From Mesorhizobium sp. J18 (GTDB lineage Bacteria > Pseudomonadota > Alphaproteobacteria > Rhizobiales > Rhizobiaceae), in NCBI RefSeq assembly GCF_007829525.1, contig NZ_VLJP01000056.1, forward strand, positions 1-64,000: DNA of 64,000 bases. The letters are read 5' to 3'. Below the pieces are notes generated by a model, which had not been told where the DNA came from, ran no database searches, and worked only from the letters and a program-made list of their open reading frames with translations. Positions 55,358 to 64,000 of the stretch are shown piece by piece (position 1 is the stretch's first letter; each line of letters opens with the position of its first letter). Both the position numbers and the translations under genes were made by a program.

Positions 55358-56248
55358 TCAGCCCGCAAAGCGTTGTGCGTCCGGACCGTAATAATTGATG
55401 TAACGTTGGGAGATCGCTTCCACGGGCAGGACGACCAGAACGTCCGTGGTGCCGAAATCGCGGTCCACGACGCAGCCTTCTCCGAACCGTGCACCGAGGC
55501 GCAGATAACCTTTGAGAAGTGGCGGCATGGCGGAAAGTGCCGAACGATCGTTGATCGCCTCGATCGGCATCAGGTCCATGCACTCGTAGCGCTCAGCAAC
55601 CGCACGCACCCGCCAAGGTTCCTGGGCAAGACAGAAATGGTGAAGGAAAGACAGTGCCTCCGCATGGGCAGCCGGTACTATGCCGGCAAAGGAGGCGCAT
55701 CCTGTCATCACATCGATGCCATGGAGACGGCAATAGGCCCATATACCTTGCCAGAGCAGTTCGACCGTGCGCTTTGTCCGGTATTCGGCCATGACGCAGG
55801 ACCGGCCCAGTTCGAGGAAATTACGGTCCGGATGGCGCGCGATCAGCGTCTCCAGCTCGAATTCAGCGCTGGAATAGAAGCCACCGATCTCTGCCGCACG
55901 ATCCTGGCGCAAAAGCCGGTATGTTCCGACGATACGCTCCTGCGGCGATCCGGCTGTAGCCGTATCGATGACCAACAGATGGTCGCAAACGGCATCGAAA
56001 CGATCCGAATCACGCTGGTCGGGGATACGCTCACCGGCTCTGCCGGCACCCAGTTCTTCATAGAAGACGCGGAAGCGCAGGCGTTGGGCGGCAGCAACCT
56101 CCTCCTCATCACGTGCGAGGCGCACCTCCAGGGACCCGATGCGACCAAGTGGCGATTGCAGGATGGCTTCAGACTGATAGCCGGCTTGCGGAAGGGCGGA
56201 TGTCTCGCCTCGGATCTGAATGTCAGACTTCAGCATCGCGCTCTGCAC
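55358..56248 (-). CDS. olsB: L-ornithine N-alpha-acyltransferase OlsB
   Basis: First step of ornithine-lipid synthesis: transfers a 3-hydroxyacyl chain from ACP to ornithine. 296 residues, GNAT-like (hemolysin-related) fold: RLARDEEEVAAAQRLRFRVFYEELGA, a DAVCDHLLVID block, FLELGRSCVMAEYRTKRTVELLWQGI and CASFAGIVP. GTG start at 56248 has GAGGAG eight bases upstream, which outranks the ATG four codons in. olsA is not adjacent. Convergent with maeB, 20 bp apart. The upstream 294-bp gap to 56542 holds its promoter but nothing else recognised. Confidence 0.92.
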   Translation of the reverse strand: MQSAMLKSDIQIRGETSALPQAGYQSEAILQSPLGRIGSLEVRLARDEEEVAAAQRLRFRVFYEELGAGRAGERIPDQRDSDRFDAVCDHLLVIDTATAGSPQERIVGTYRLLRQDRAAEIGGFYSSAEFELETLIARHPDRNFLELGRSCVMAEYRTKRTVELLWQGIWAYCRLHGIDVMTGCASFAGIVPAAHAEALSFLHHFCLAQEPWRVRAVAERYECMDLMPIEAINDRSALSAMPPLLKGYLRLGARFGEGCVVDRDFGTTDVLVVLPVEAISQRYINYYGPDAQRFAG

Positions 56249-56542
56249 AGGTGATTCTCCTCATAGCCGATCTGGCGTGGAGATAAGGCTGCGGTGCGAC
56301 ATTCGCATGACAGTATCGTTTCAGCCTTTCGACAGCAACATCAAGAACCTATGCCGAAACATCCCCCTCGAGCGCGTCAATCGCTTTTCTCGATCAAGCG
56401 GCTTATCACGAAGCCGCGCGCGCAATGAGGAACGTGCGTCTCATTCACGGCAATCTGCCGACAAGATCATAGGGGGCAGATGTGACAGGCCTGAAGCCGC
56501 AAGCTTGCCGCTTCAATGGCAAAAGCGCGCCGATGCTTGGAT

Positions 56543-57532
56543 TTACATCTCGACGACAATCCGCCCGCGCACCTTTCCTTCGACAATGTCTCGACAGGCG
56601 TCGATCACGCCCGAAAAGGGAATAACGGTGGTGATCTTGTTCAGCCTTCCATGATCGAGATCGCTTGCAATGCGCTTCCAGGCTTCCAGGCGCAATTCCT
56701 TTGGCGCCATGACGGAATCGATCCCCAGAAGCGAGACCCCGCGGAGGATGAAGGGGGCCACGCTTGCCGGCAGGTCCATGCCCTGGGCAAGACCGCAGGC
56801 GGCGACCGCACCACCATAGGACGTCATGGACAGCACATTCGCCAGTGTATGGCTGCCCACGGCATCGACGCCGCCGGCCCAGCGCTCCTTGCCCAACGGC
56901 TTGCCCGGGCCGGAAAGCTCCTCGCGCGCGATCACTTCCGAAGCGCCGAGCTCTTTCAGGTAGCTGGCTTCCTCCTGCCGGCCCGTCGAGGCTATGACCT
57001 CATAGCCGAGCCGTGAAAGAATGGAGACGGCCACGGAGCCGACGCCGCCTGCCGCACCTGTGACAACCACCGGTCCGCGGTCGGGCACGATCCCATGGCG
57101 CTCCAGCGCCATTACACAAAGCATCGCGGTGTAGCCGGCCGTGCCAACCGCCATGGCGTCATGCACGCTCATGCCTTCGGGCAGAGGGACCAGCCAATCG
57201 CCATTTACCCGCGCGCGGGCGGCATAAGCGCCATAATGCGTCTCGCCGACGCCCCAGCCATTGAGCACGACCTTGTCACCCTCCTTCCAGTCGGGGTGGG
57301 AGGAGGTCAGCACCGTACCGGCGAAATCTATGCCCGGGATGAGTGGAAAGCGTCTCACGACGGGAGCCTTTCCCGTGATGGCGAGACCATCCTTGTAATT
57401 GACGGTCGTCGCCTCCACGGCCACGGTGACATCACCGGGCATCAGATCCTCCTCGGTCAGCTCGACCATCTCGACGGACTGCTTCCTGTCCTCGTCACGG
57501 TCCACCAGGACGGCTTTGAAACTGTCGGCCAT
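56543..57532 (-). CDS. AcuI/YhdH-type quinone oxidoreductase (acryloyl-CoA reductase-like)
   Basis: 329-residue medium-chain dehydrogenase/reductase without zinc. [60 protein letters not shown] and [18 protein letters not shown] (NADPH site) are typical of YhdH/AcuI, as is the [19 protein letters not shown] stretch. AcuI reduces acryloyl-CoA to propionyl-CoA with NADPH; whether this copy does so is inferred. ATG 57532 has GGAGG four bases upstream. 62 bp follow lspA's stop in the same direction. Confidence 0.9.
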   Translation of the reverse strand: MADSFKAVLVDRDEDRKQSVEMVELTEEDLMPGDVTVAVEATTVNYKDGLAITGKAPVVRRFPLIPGIDFAGTVLTSSHPDWKEGDKVVLNGWGVGETHYGAYAARARVNGDWLVPLPEGMSVHDAMAVGTAGYTAMLCVMALERHGIVPDRGPVVVTGAAGGVGSVAVSILSRLGYEVIASTGRQEEASYLKELGASEVIAREELSGPGKPLGKERWAGGVDAVGSHTLANVLSMTSYGGAVAACGLAQGMDLPASVAPFILRGVSLLGIDSVMAPKELRLEAWKRIASDLDHGRLNKITTVIPFSGVIDACRDIVEGKVRGRIVVEM

Positions 57533-57593
57533 CTTTCCTCCAGATGTTGGTCGTTGAAGTCTGCGGTCTCCTAACTGCGAGGTCAACGCCCGA

Positions 57594-58082
57594 TTAGGAA
57601 GAACGCTCCGCGCGTTCGCGGCGCCAGCCTAGGAATTCTTCAAGGATAACCAGTCCCGCGCCGATTGTGATGAACACATCGGCCAGGTTGAAGATGGCGA
57701 AGGACCATACCGGGGTGTGGAACAGGACGTAGTCGACGACATAGCCATGCTCGACACGGTCGATCAGATTGCCGATCGCACCCCCGATCACGAGCGCAAA
57801 GCCGAATCGGGCGAAGTGTTGCGTCGGCCCAGTGCGCCAAGCGAGATAGGCGATGAAGGCAATGACCACAAAGACGATCAGCGACAGTCCGACATCGCCG
57901 ATCCCGGAAAGCATGGAGAATGCCATGCCGGTATTATGCGTGCGGAAAAGCGCCAGAAAAGGAAGGAGATCGATCTGCTGATGGTAATCCATGCCGGTCT
58001 CGACCAGATTCTTCACCCATTGGTCGAGGATGACGGAGACCAGGATCACGGCACCATAGAGCGCCAGGGCACGGGGCTTCAT
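57594..58082 (-). CDS. lspA: Lipoprotein signal peptidase LspA
   Basis: Cleaves signal peptides of diacylglyceryl-prolipoproteins. 162 residues, four membrane segments; the catalytic Asp pair is Asp117 in HGYVVDYV and Asp135 in FNLADVFI, with the conserved NTGMAFS and GAIGNLIDR blocks. ATG 58082 overlaps the stop of the rRNA methyltransferase gene (ATGA), so they are coupled. Confidence 0.96.
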   Translation of the reverse strand: MKPRALALYGAVILVSVILDQWVKNLVETGMDYHQQIDLLPFLALFRTHNTGMAFSMLSGIGDVGLSLIVFVVIAFIAYLAWRTGPTQHFARFGFALVIGGAIGNLIDRVEHGYVVDYVLFHTPVWSFAIFNLADVFITIGAGLVILEEFLGWRRERAERSS

Positions 58083-58939
58083 GCGTCGATTTTCCCTTCC
58101 ATAGGCAAGGCATTCCTGCGGATTTCATAGAGCATGACGCCGGTGGCGACGGCCAGATTGAGCGAATCTGCCCTGCCCGCCTGCGGAATCCGCACCAAGG
58201 TGTCACAGATTTCCGCAAGTGAACCCGGCAGGCCCTGCTGTTCGTTGCCCATCAGCAGCAGAACAGGTTTTGTCGAGTAGTCCACGCTGCGATAGTCGAC
58301 CGAGCCTTTCAGATGCGTGCCTGCGACAAGTGCCGACAGGCCGCGTCTCCACGCCGTGAAGGTTTCAGCATCGGCGCGTGCCAGCGGCACGGAAAAGATC
58401 GAGCCCATGGTCGCACGCACTGTTTCCACCGAAAACGGATCGGTGCAGTCGCCGACCAGAATCACACCTTTCGCCCCCACTGCGTCCGCCGTGCGGATGA
58501 TCGTTCCGAGGTTGCCTGGGTCGCGCACACGGTCGAGCGCCACCCAAACATCGCTGCCGGCAGGCTCGACGTCCTTCAAGGGCAGGTAACGCTGCTCGAA
58601 CACGCCGACAACCATCTGCGGATTGTCGCGCCGGGTGATAGCGGCAAGAACCTTTTCGCTGACTTGGAGAACGAGACCGCCGGCCGCAACTGTCCGTGCG
58701 GCTGTCTTCTCCACGGCTGCGTTACCGCGCCCCGCCTTGGCAAAGACGAGCGTCTTTATCTTCCAGCCGGAATCCAACGCATCGATGACGAGTTTCAGTC
58801 CCTCGGCCATGAAGGCATGCTGCTGGTCGCGGAATTTCTTCAGCGCAAGCGCCTTGATATCCTTCACGATCGGGTTTGAGAGGCTTGTCACCTCTTTCAC
58901 CCGGCCGGGGACGCGTCTTTCCGTCCGGCTGTCCATCAT
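58079..58939 (-). CDS. TrmH/SpoU-family RNA methyltransferase
   Basis: 286 residues. SPOUT fold with substrate-binding N-terminal domain ([28 protein letters not shown]) and the SPOUT motifs [30 protein letters not shown] and [13 protein letters not shown], giving 2'-O-ribose methylation of tRNA or 23S rRNA. The ATG at 58939 overlaps the upstream stop; an in-frame ATG three bases on is the alternative. The exact target nucleotide is not evident. Confidence 0.92.
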   Translation of the reverse strand: MMDSRTERRVPGRVKEVTSLSNPIVKDIKALALKKFRDQQHAFMAEGLKLVIDALDSGWKIKTLVFAKAGRGNAAVEKTAARTVAAGGLVLQVSEKVLAAITRRDNPQMVVGVFEQRYLPLKDVEPAGSDVWVALDRVRDPGNLGTIIRTADAVGAKGVILVGDCTDPFSVETVRATMGSIFSVPLARADAETFTAWRRGLSALVAGTHLKGSVDYRSVDYSTKPVLLLMGNEQQGLPGSLAEICDTLVRIPQAGRADSLNLAVATGVMLYEIRRNALPMEGKIDA

Positions 58940-59988
58940 GCGGCGACCCAACGCGAGAAAAGCGAGGTGGAAAGCGCGCGGCCTGCCGATTTCTCGCGGA
59001 TGACGAGTTCGCCGGATTCCACCGTGCCGCCCAAGCCGGTGAAAGTGTCGCGCATCAGGGCATGGATGGCGAAGAAAGAGGCCCGGATGGAATAGGCTGT
59101 CAGCACCACCGCCAGCGGCTGCGGCGTCAGGATCGTCCGGCAGATATCCGTAAGCGCCGGCAGATCCTCGAAAAGCTGCCAAACCTCGCCCTTGGGTCCG
59201 CGGCCATAGGCGGGCGGGTCGAGCAGGATGATGTCATAGGCATTGCCGCGACGTTCCTCGCGCTCGGCAAATTTCATGGCGTCCTCGCAGATCCAGCGGA
59301 TCGGCTTGTCGGCAAGGCCGGCGATCTCCTGGTTCTCGCGCGCCCAGCCGATTGCCTTTCTGGAGGCGTCGACATGAGTCACTTCAGCGCCGGCGCGCGC
59401 CGCAACCAGCGAGGCAAGACCGGTATAGCCAAAGAGGTTCAACACCTTGACCGGCCGTCTGGCCGAGCGGATCAGCCTTTCCATATGCGACCAGTGCGAG
59501 GCCTGTTCAGGGAACACGCCCACATGGCGGAAGGAAGTGAACCGGCCGAGATAGTCGATGCCGTCATGGCGCATCGGCCATGTTTCGCCGAGCGGTTCGC
59601 CGGGAAAGCGCCAGCGGCCCATGCCTTCCTCGTCCGTGTCGCCGGTGAAGACGGCGTCAGCATTTTCCCAGTCCTTGGCTCCGAGCGCGGGCTGCCAGAT
59701 CGCCTGCCCCTCCGGGCGCACGATGCGATAGGGCCCGTATTGCTCGAGCTTGCGACCCGCCCCCGAATCGATCAGCGCATAATCCTCATTGGGCGCGACT
59801 TCCATGATCAGCGGCAAGTTCTCCTCCGGCAGCGCTCCCTTGCGCCGCGACAATATGCGTCGCGGCGCCGGTTCGGCCACTGCTTTGCGAGGGTCGCGAT
59901 CAGCTCCCGCCGACATCTCCATCCGATGCGACTGCTGGCTAGGACGGTCGGGGCGGTTTTGCCGACGTTTTTCTCGTGAAGGCTTCAA
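58936..59988 (-). CDS. Class I SAM-dependent rRNA methyltransferase (RlmI/COG1092-like)
   Basis: 350 residues. N-terminal part with a basic tail that may be a start-site artefact (inner ATGs at codons 23 and 25). The SAM motif I reads VLNLFGYTGLASLVAARAGAEVTHVD, motif post-I RWICEDAMKF, and the NPPY-like catalytic loop is ILLDPPAYGRGPKGEVW. Family members methylate 23S rRNA (5-methylcytosine). The gene is the first of the RNA-methyltransferase-lspA cluster, coupled by four-base overlap. Confidence 0.88.
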   Translation of the reverse strand: MKPSREKRRQNRPDRPSQQSHRMEMSAGADRDPRKAVAEPAPRRILSRRKGALPEENLPLIMEVAPNEDYALIDSGAGRKLEQYGPYRIVRPEGQAIWQPALGAKDWENADAVFTGDTDEEGMGRWRFPGEPLGETWPMRHDGIDYLGRFTSFRHVGVFPEQASHWSHMERLIRSARRPVKVLNLFGYTGLASLVAARAGAEVTHVDASRKAIGWARENQEIAGLADKPIRWICEDAMKFAEREERRGNAYDIILLDPPAYGRGPKGEVWQLFEDLPALTDICRTILTPQPLAVVLTAYSIRASFFAIHALMRDTFTGLGGTVESGELVIREKSAGRALSTSLFSRWVAA

Positions 59989-60090
59989 GGCTCAGCGGCT
60001 CCAATGATCGGCCCGCTTCTGCCATAGGCGCTTTCGCTCCGCAACAAAGCGCACTGCCAAGACGTGGCGCCCCAATTTCTGAATGCGTGG

Positions 60091-61074
60091 TCAGGCGGCG
60101 GTTCTCTTCGAAAAGGTTTCGAAGACGGCAATGCCCGCGGCCAGATCCTCAAGCGCGGCACCCACCGATTTGAACAATGTAATCTCGTCGCTGTTCTTGC
60201 GGCCGGGCTTTTCGCCGCGTGTGAGCTCGAACAGATCCGCGGATATGCCCTCCGGCGTCAATGCGCCGGATTCGAGCGCCTGCACAATATCGCCTGCCTC
60301 CTTGGTCGCCCCTTCGCGAGTATCGACGAAGACGCTGGCCTTGCGGATCGTGTCGTCGTCGCTTTCGCGCATGGTCGGTGAAAAGGCACCGACCAGATCG
60401 ACATGCGTGCCGGGCCTGAGCACCGCGCCTCGCACGAGCGGAGCCGTCGAAAGCGTGGCGCAAGAGACAATGTCGGCCGTGCCGACAGCATCATTCAGAT
60501 CTTCCGCGACCTTCGCGTTAAGGCTTGCCTTGGCAAGCGTTTCCACGACCTTCCGTGCATTTGCCGGCGTGCGGTTCCAGACCGAGATTTCCCTGATGGG
60601 CCGGACGGCCGCATGAGCCTGCGCAAGATGGGCCGACAGGGCACCGGCACCAACGAGCAGAAGCTTCGAAGCGTCCTCACGCGCGAGATAGCTTGCCGCC
60701 AGCGCCGAGGCGCAGGCAGTGCGCCACAGCGTCAGACGTTGGCCGTCGATCAGGGCCTGCGGCTCACCGGTTTCCCCGTCCATCAGGAGATAGACACCCA
60801 TGACGGCCGGTTTCCCGATCGTGTTGTTATCCGGCGATACCGTGACGATCTTGACCCCAATATATCCCGTGCCGCTCTTGGCCGCGAAATCACTCCAGGC
60901 GGGCATCAGGAGCAGCGTCGAAGGGCTTCCTCCTGGATGTTCCACCGTGTGATGATGCCGCACCGGCTGGACGGCACCTTCACGGAAGGCCTTCCGCAAG
61001 GTTTCTACCAGCCCGGAATAGCTCAGGCATCTGTCTACGTCGGCGGCAGAGATATTGATCATGCTTGTTGTCAC
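60091..61074 (-). CDS. Ornithine cyclodeaminase/mu-crystallin family protein
   Basis: 327 residues. NAD-binding LLLVGAGALSAHLAQAHAAVRPI and the substrate strand GTGYIGVKIVTVSPDNN, plus VSCATLSTAPLVRG and HVDLVGAFSPTMRESDDDTI, are characteristic. Members include ornithine cyclodeaminase and imino-acid (proline/pipecolate) reductases; which it is cannot be told. Starts GTG 61074 overlapping the upstream stop as GTGA; ATG at 61062 is an alternative. Confidence 0.88.
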   Translation of the reverse strand: MTTSMINISAADVDRCLSYSGLVETLRKAFREGAVQPVRHHHTVEHPGGSPSTLLLMPAWSDFAAKSGTGYIGVKIVTVSPDNNTIGKPAVMGVYLLMDGETGEPQALIDGQRLTLWRTACASALAASYLAREDASKLLLVGAGALSAHLAQAHAAVRPIREISVWNRTPANARKVVETLAKASLNAKVAEDLNDAVGTADIVSCATLSTAPLVRGAVLRPGTHVDLVGAFSPTMRESDDDTIRKASVFVDTREGATKEAGDIVQALESGALTPEGISADLFELTRGEKPGRKNSDEITLFKSVGAALEDLAAGIAVFETFSKRTAA

Positions 61075-61388
61075 GCTCTCGGGCGAGGAAGGGCTGTCTG
61101 CTTGCCTGTCGCCGGATCATGAATGCTTCCTGCATCGTCACGCCGCTGGCGCGCTACCTTGCGGTAACGTCCCTGCCGCAACCAGGTCGCTATGCTGCCT
61201 ATGATCATTCCAAGAGCGATCGCCAGGAAAAGATAGACGAAAAGCGGCATCTCGGCGGTAAGGCCGGGATTGCCGGGATTGAATGGATCGAGCGTGAAGG
61301 CGACAGGCGTTCGATTGGCGACGGCGAGCGCGATCAATATGATCGCGACCGGCACGAGGATCACGATAACGACAAGGCGATTGAGCAT
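61071..61388 (-). CDS. LapA-domain (DUF1049) inner-membrane protein
   Basis: 105 residues with two hydrophobic segments (LVVIVILVPVAIILIALAVA and LFVYLFLAIALGMIIGSIATW) and a basic cytoplasmic C-terminus (RQGRYRKVARQRRDD), the LapA (lipopolysaccharide assembly) domain layout. Follows ihfB by 27 bp and couples to the cyclodeaminase-like gene. A function in envelope biogenesis is known for relatives only. Confidence 0.85.
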   Translation of the reverse strand: MLNRLVVIVILVPVAIILIALAVANRTPVAFTLDPFNPGNPGLTAEMPLFVYLFLAIALGMIIGSIATWLRQGRYRKVARQRRDDAGSIHDPATGKQTALPRPRA

Positions 61389-61415
61389 TTCGGTTCCCGG
61401 TGTGCGGTGATTTGG

Positions 61416-61703
61416 TCAGCCGCCGGAATTGTTGAGGCGTTCGCGAAGTTCCTTGCCGGTCTTGAAGAAGGGTACCCATTTCTCCTCGACCTGAACTGAT
61501 TCCCCGGTCCGCGGATTGCGGCCCACGCGAGCAGGCCTGTTCTTCACCGAGAAAGCGCCGAAACCGCGTAGTTCGACACGGTTGCCAGCCGCGAGCGCAT
61601 CGGTGATCTCGTCGAAAATTGCGTTCACGATGTTCTCGACGTCACGCAGGAACAGGTGAGGATTGCGGTTTGCAATGGTCTGCACAAGCTCGGATTTTAT
61701 CAT
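61416..61703 (-). CDS. ihfB: Integration host factor beta subunit
   Basis: 95-residue DNA-bending protein of the HU/IHF family. [17 protein letters not shown], the arm with [10 protein letters not shown] and the [21 protein letters not shown] beta-ribbon are typical of the beta subunit. Standard length; alone between sppA and lapA in the same direction. Confidence 0.95.
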   Translation of the reverse strand: MIKSELVQTIANRNPHLFLRDVENIVNAIFDEITDALAAGNRVELRGFGAFSVKNRPARVGRNPRTGESVQVEEKWVPFFKTGKELRERLNNSGG

Positions 61704-61772
61704 TTCCGCTGTTTCCGCCGCTGCGAGTGGATCAACTATGAGAATGATTTTCTTGCCTTTTCAGGCTCTTCT

Positions 61773-62735
61773 TCAGGGTCTTTCAGGTTGCCAGACCGAC
61801 AAGAGACCGTCAAGGAACAAGCGTTCCGCACCGATCTGCTTCAGGAGATCAGCTTCGTAATTCTGCAGGCCAAGGGCACGGGCCACGATCTTCGAGAAGA
61901 AACCCGGCAGGAAGAGGCTGCCGCCGGAATTCCGCGCCTTCCACTCCACGATCTCGAGATTTTCGCCCACGCCTTTTCCGACCAGCCATTGCTTGGCCTC
62001 CTGCTCGCCACCGAGAGAGTCCACGAGCTTGCGCTCCATCGCCTGACGACCGGTGAAAATAGAACCGTCGGCAAGCGCCACCACCTCCGCGCGCGAAAGA
62101 GAACGACGTTCGGCCACGAGGTCGATGAACCATTCGTAACTGTCCATGATCAGCCGTCGGGCCATGGCGCGTTCCTCCTCCGTTGTCGGATTGAAGGGCG
62201 AGGGCTCCGCCTTGAGCGGCGAGGACTTGATCTCTTCGAGCTTGATCCCAAGCTTGTCCATCAGGCCCGTGACGTCCGGATACTGGAGAAGCACGCCGAT
62301 CGAACCGACGATGGAGGATTGGCGCGCGACGATATGATCGGCCGCGCTGGCGATCATATATCCGGCGGAAGCAGCCAGCGTCCCGACCTGCGCGACCACA
62401 GGCTTTTCCGCGGCCAGCCGACGTATTGCCTCGAAGATCGCCTCGCCGCCCACGGTCGTGCCGCCAGGTGAGTCCACCGTCACGATAACGCCTTTCACTG
62501 CCGGAGACTTGCGGATACGTTCGAGCCTTTTCAGGAGTTCGTCGTCCTCCGTTATGGTGCCCTCGACTCGCACTTGCGCGATATGATTGGCTGCGGTGCC
62601 GAAACTGCCCTGAAAATACCAGCTCGTTACCGCAAACAGCGCAATCGCCACCAGAGCGACCGCCAATACGCGCCAGAAGGTTAGCTTGCGTCTCAGGCGT
62701 CTGCGGTCGATCAGGTCGTCGGCTCGGGTCGGCAT
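61773..62735 (-). CDS. sppA: Signal peptide peptidase SppA (S49)
   Basis: 320 residues from ATG 62735 (GAGG six bases upstream); an ATG at 62795 would add 20 residues unlike the family. One N-terminal membrane segment (FWRVLAVALVAIALFAVTSWYF), then the S49 serine protease domain: VTVDSPGGTTVGGEAIFEAIRRL, the nucleophile serine in GTLAASAGYMIA and the Lys-type region SSIVGSIGVLLQYPD. Degrades cleaved signal peptides. Followed by ihfB 69 bp away. Confidence 0.93.
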   Translation of the reverse strand: MPTRADDLIDRRRLRRKLTFWRVLAVALVAIALFAVTSWYFQGSFGTAANHIAQVRVEGTITEDDELLKRLERIRKSPAVKGVIVTVDSPGGTTVGGEAIFEAIRRLAAEKPVVAQVGTLAASAGYMIASAADHIVARQSSIVGSIGVLLQYPDVTGLMDKLGIKLEEIKSSPLKAEPSPFNPTTEEERAMARRLIMDSYEWFIDLVAERRSLSRAEVVALADGSIFTGRQAMERKLVDSLGGEQEAKQWLVGKGVGENLEIVEWKARNSGGSLFLPGFFSKIVARALGLQNYEADLLKQIGAERLFLDGLLSVWQPERP

Positions 62736-63100
62736 GTCTGGCCTCGTCGCGGCTCTCAAAACGGATGAAAGAGGTCTTTTTAGACCAATTGCCATCTACC
62801 TGCTACAGCCTTTCCTAGTGGCCGGAGTTCTCGGCGGCCATTTTTGTGCCTGCTAAGTCTTTGACGTTAACCCAAAAATAGCCATATTGGAGTGTAACCG
62901 CACCATGAGAAGCGGCAAGGCTGGTCATATTGGCGATAGCCTTGGGCGTGGCAAGGTCATCTGTCTTTTCGGGTGTCGGTATTGCTGTGCGTCGGTTCGT
63001 GTCCGAAGCCCTCTCGATCGGCCCGGCAATTCACCTATCTTAGGGGAGCTGCCGAGCCTGTCGCTGTCGGCAAGAAGCGAAAAACGAGAGGCGGTTCACG
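62736..63100. other. 365-bp divergent region between sppA and lptC
   Basis: No supportable gene. A GGTCT-TTTT-AGACC hairpin lies at about 62774-62786, near the alternative sppA start. TTGACG at 62861-62866 with a TATTGG or CATATT hexamer 16-18 bases on is a possible promoter for lptC. The remaining 200 bases show nothing recognised. Confidence 0.45.
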
Positions 63101-63808
63101 ATGCAGGGAGCGACCCACAACCAGGCAGCCGGTCTCCCCCCGAGCCCGATCGAGCGGAACGAAAGAGGCGCAGACGCCTTTGCCCGCGCACGGCGCCATT
63201 CTCGCAGGGTCCGTCTCCTCAAGATCATATTACCGACGCTGGCGGTCGGCATGACGACGGCCTTCATAGGGTATTCCATACTGGCTTCTTCGGTTGGAGG
63301 CTTGGCTTCGATCGGCACCCCATCACTCGAAGGTGGCGATCTTGTAATGGCCAATCCAAAACTCGACGGATTTACCAAGGACAATCTGCCTTACAATATG
63401 TCGGCAGCACGCGCGAAACAGTCGCTCAATGGCGGCAGTTCGATCGAGCTGGAAGAAATCCAGGCGCGCTTGCCTATAGGCGAGGGCAATTGGGCCTCGA
63501 TCAATGCAGCGTCGGGAACCTTCGACAAGGACGACAACACCCTTGACATAACCAGCAATGTCACGCTGGAAACGACATCCGGCATAGTGGCACGCCTTCA
63601 ATCAGCCAAAGTGGACATTGCAGCCAAAAAGCTTTCGACCAAAAAACCGGTAGAAATCGAGCTTGACGGGACGCGGATTGCGGCGGAATCCATGCAGGCG
63701 ACGGAGGGCGGCAAGATTTTGATGTTCAGCGATCGTGTGCGGGTGCAGATAGATCCATCACAAATCAGGCGTGAAAGCGCGCAAGCGCAAGGGGAACCCG
63801 GGGAATGA
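63101..63808 (+). CDS. lptC: LPS export ABC periplasmic protein LptC
   Basis: 235 residues. Cytoplasmic basic N-terminus (ARARRHSRRVRLLKI), one membrane segment (IILPTLAVGMTTAFIGYSIL), then the periplasmic LptC beta-jellyroll with NPKLDGFTKDNLPYNMSAARAKQ and repeated beta strands (LDITSNVTLETTSGI, VEIELDGTRIAAESM). Takes LPS from LptB2FG and passes it to LptA. Its stop overlaps the lptA start as ATGA, and the pair is a standard Lpt arrangement. Confidence 0.9.
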   Translation: MQGATHNQAAGLPPSPIERNERGADAFARARRHSRRVRLLKIILPTLAVGMTTAFIGYSILASSVGGLASIGTPSLEGGDLVMANPKLDGFTKDNLPYNMSAARAKQSLNGGSSIELEEIQARLPIGEGNWASINAASGTFDKDDNTLDITSNVTLETTSGIVARLQSAKVDIAAKKLSTKKPVEIELDGTRIAAESMQATEGGKILMFSDRVRVQIDPSQIRRESAQAQGEPGE

Positions 63809-64000
63809 GAAAATCAATCGCTGTCGCGGCAGGTGCCGTCCTTGCCTTGGTTGTGGCGACCGCCGCGCAGGCGCAGCAGGCCGACAACCGCCTGACCGGG
63901 CTGAAACTGTCAGGGGATCAGCCCATCCAGATCGAGAGCGACAATCTTGAGGTCCGCGAAAACGAGGGGGTCGCGGTTTTTACCGGCAATGTCTCGGTCG
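63805..64000 (+). CDS. lptA: LPS transport protein LptA, 5' part only
   Basis: First 65 codons visible. Signal peptide (MRKSIAVAAGAVLALVVATA, then AQAQ), then DQPIQIESDNLEVRENEGVAVFTGNV, the repeating OstA/LptA periplasmic strand pattern. Overlaps lptC by four bases. The rest lies beyond the window. Confidence 0.9.
   Translation, partial: MRKSIAVAAGAVLALVVATAAQAQQADNRLTGLKLSGDQPIQIESDNLEVRENEGVAVFTGNVSV

Noticed and set aside
1-64000. CRISPR arrays, prophage, transposons, integrases, tRNA or rRNA genes
   Set aside because: None seen. No regularly spaced repeats, transposase or integrase motifs or tRNA cloverleaf could be supported in the intergenic regions inspected.

Overview
The window is a chromosomal stretch of an alphaproteobacterium, most likely a Hyphomicrobiales (Rhizobiales) member near Phyllobacteriaceae/Mesorhizobium-type genera. 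The evidence is its GC-rich coding (judged by eye), an ActS/ActR (RegB/RegA) redox two-component pair, OlsB for ornithine lipids, a fused malic enzyme-phosphotransacetylase, MmcB, an Irr-type iron box before bfd-bfr, and the order glnD-murJ-trpS-uspA-nfu. Genus cannot be fixed from the sequence alone. I recognise no rRNA, tRNA, CRISPR array, prophage or insertion sequence.

Region by region. (1) 1-9470: 3'-truncated rpe, then a complete histidine-utilisation locus. hutC-hutF run leftward and hutI-hutH-hutG-hutU plus a YjiH-type membrane protein run rightward from a shared control region with a HutC-like inverted repeat. The genes encode the five-step route: histidine to urocanate (HutH), imidazolonepropionate (HutU), formiminoglutamate (HutI), formylglutamate (HutF), and glutamate plus formate (HutG). 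(2) 9535-16451, all leftward: an OpgG/OpgD glucan protein, a NitT/TauT-type ABC importer of unknown substrate, and a Gfo/Idh/MocA dehydrogenase with a sugar isomerase/epimerase-like TIM barrel. (3) 16622-17733: an Irr-type palindrome, bfd and bfr for iron storage, closed by a strong hairpin. (4) 17797-31376: a C-P lyase locus for phosphonate use. phnG-H-I-J-K-L-acetyltransferase and phnC-D-E1-E2-DUF1045-phnM-phnN lie on the minus strand, and phnF diverges from phnG. A PhnF-like operator and three candidate Pho boxes suggest phosphate-starvation control. A small DUF1236 gene splits the cluster. (5) 31478-37572: YnjBCD-type ABC importer and HrpB helicase. (6) 37611-41410: ActS/ActR, MmcB, a CueR-like regulator, and a YkuD lipoprotein closed by a textbook bidirectional terminator. 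(7) 41442-48273, leftward: glnD, murJ, trpS, a universal stress protein and nfu. (8) 48716-57532: an RTX-GH16 glycanase, mutS, maeB, olsB and an AcuI-like reductase. (9) 57594-64000: lspA, two RNA methyltransferases, an ornithine-cyclodeaminase-like gene, a LapA-domain protein, ihfB and sppA (all leftward), then lptC and the start of lptA rightward.

Most of the window is well-understood core or catabolic metabolism. The parts most worth a second look are the phosphonate locus (no phnP or phnO, but a DUF1045 two-histidine phosphoesterase-like protein and a hexapeptide acetyltransferase; one PhnE with a very large periplasmic insert; layered Pho/PhnF sites), the phnF-ynjBCD linkage, and the YjiH protein in the hut operon.
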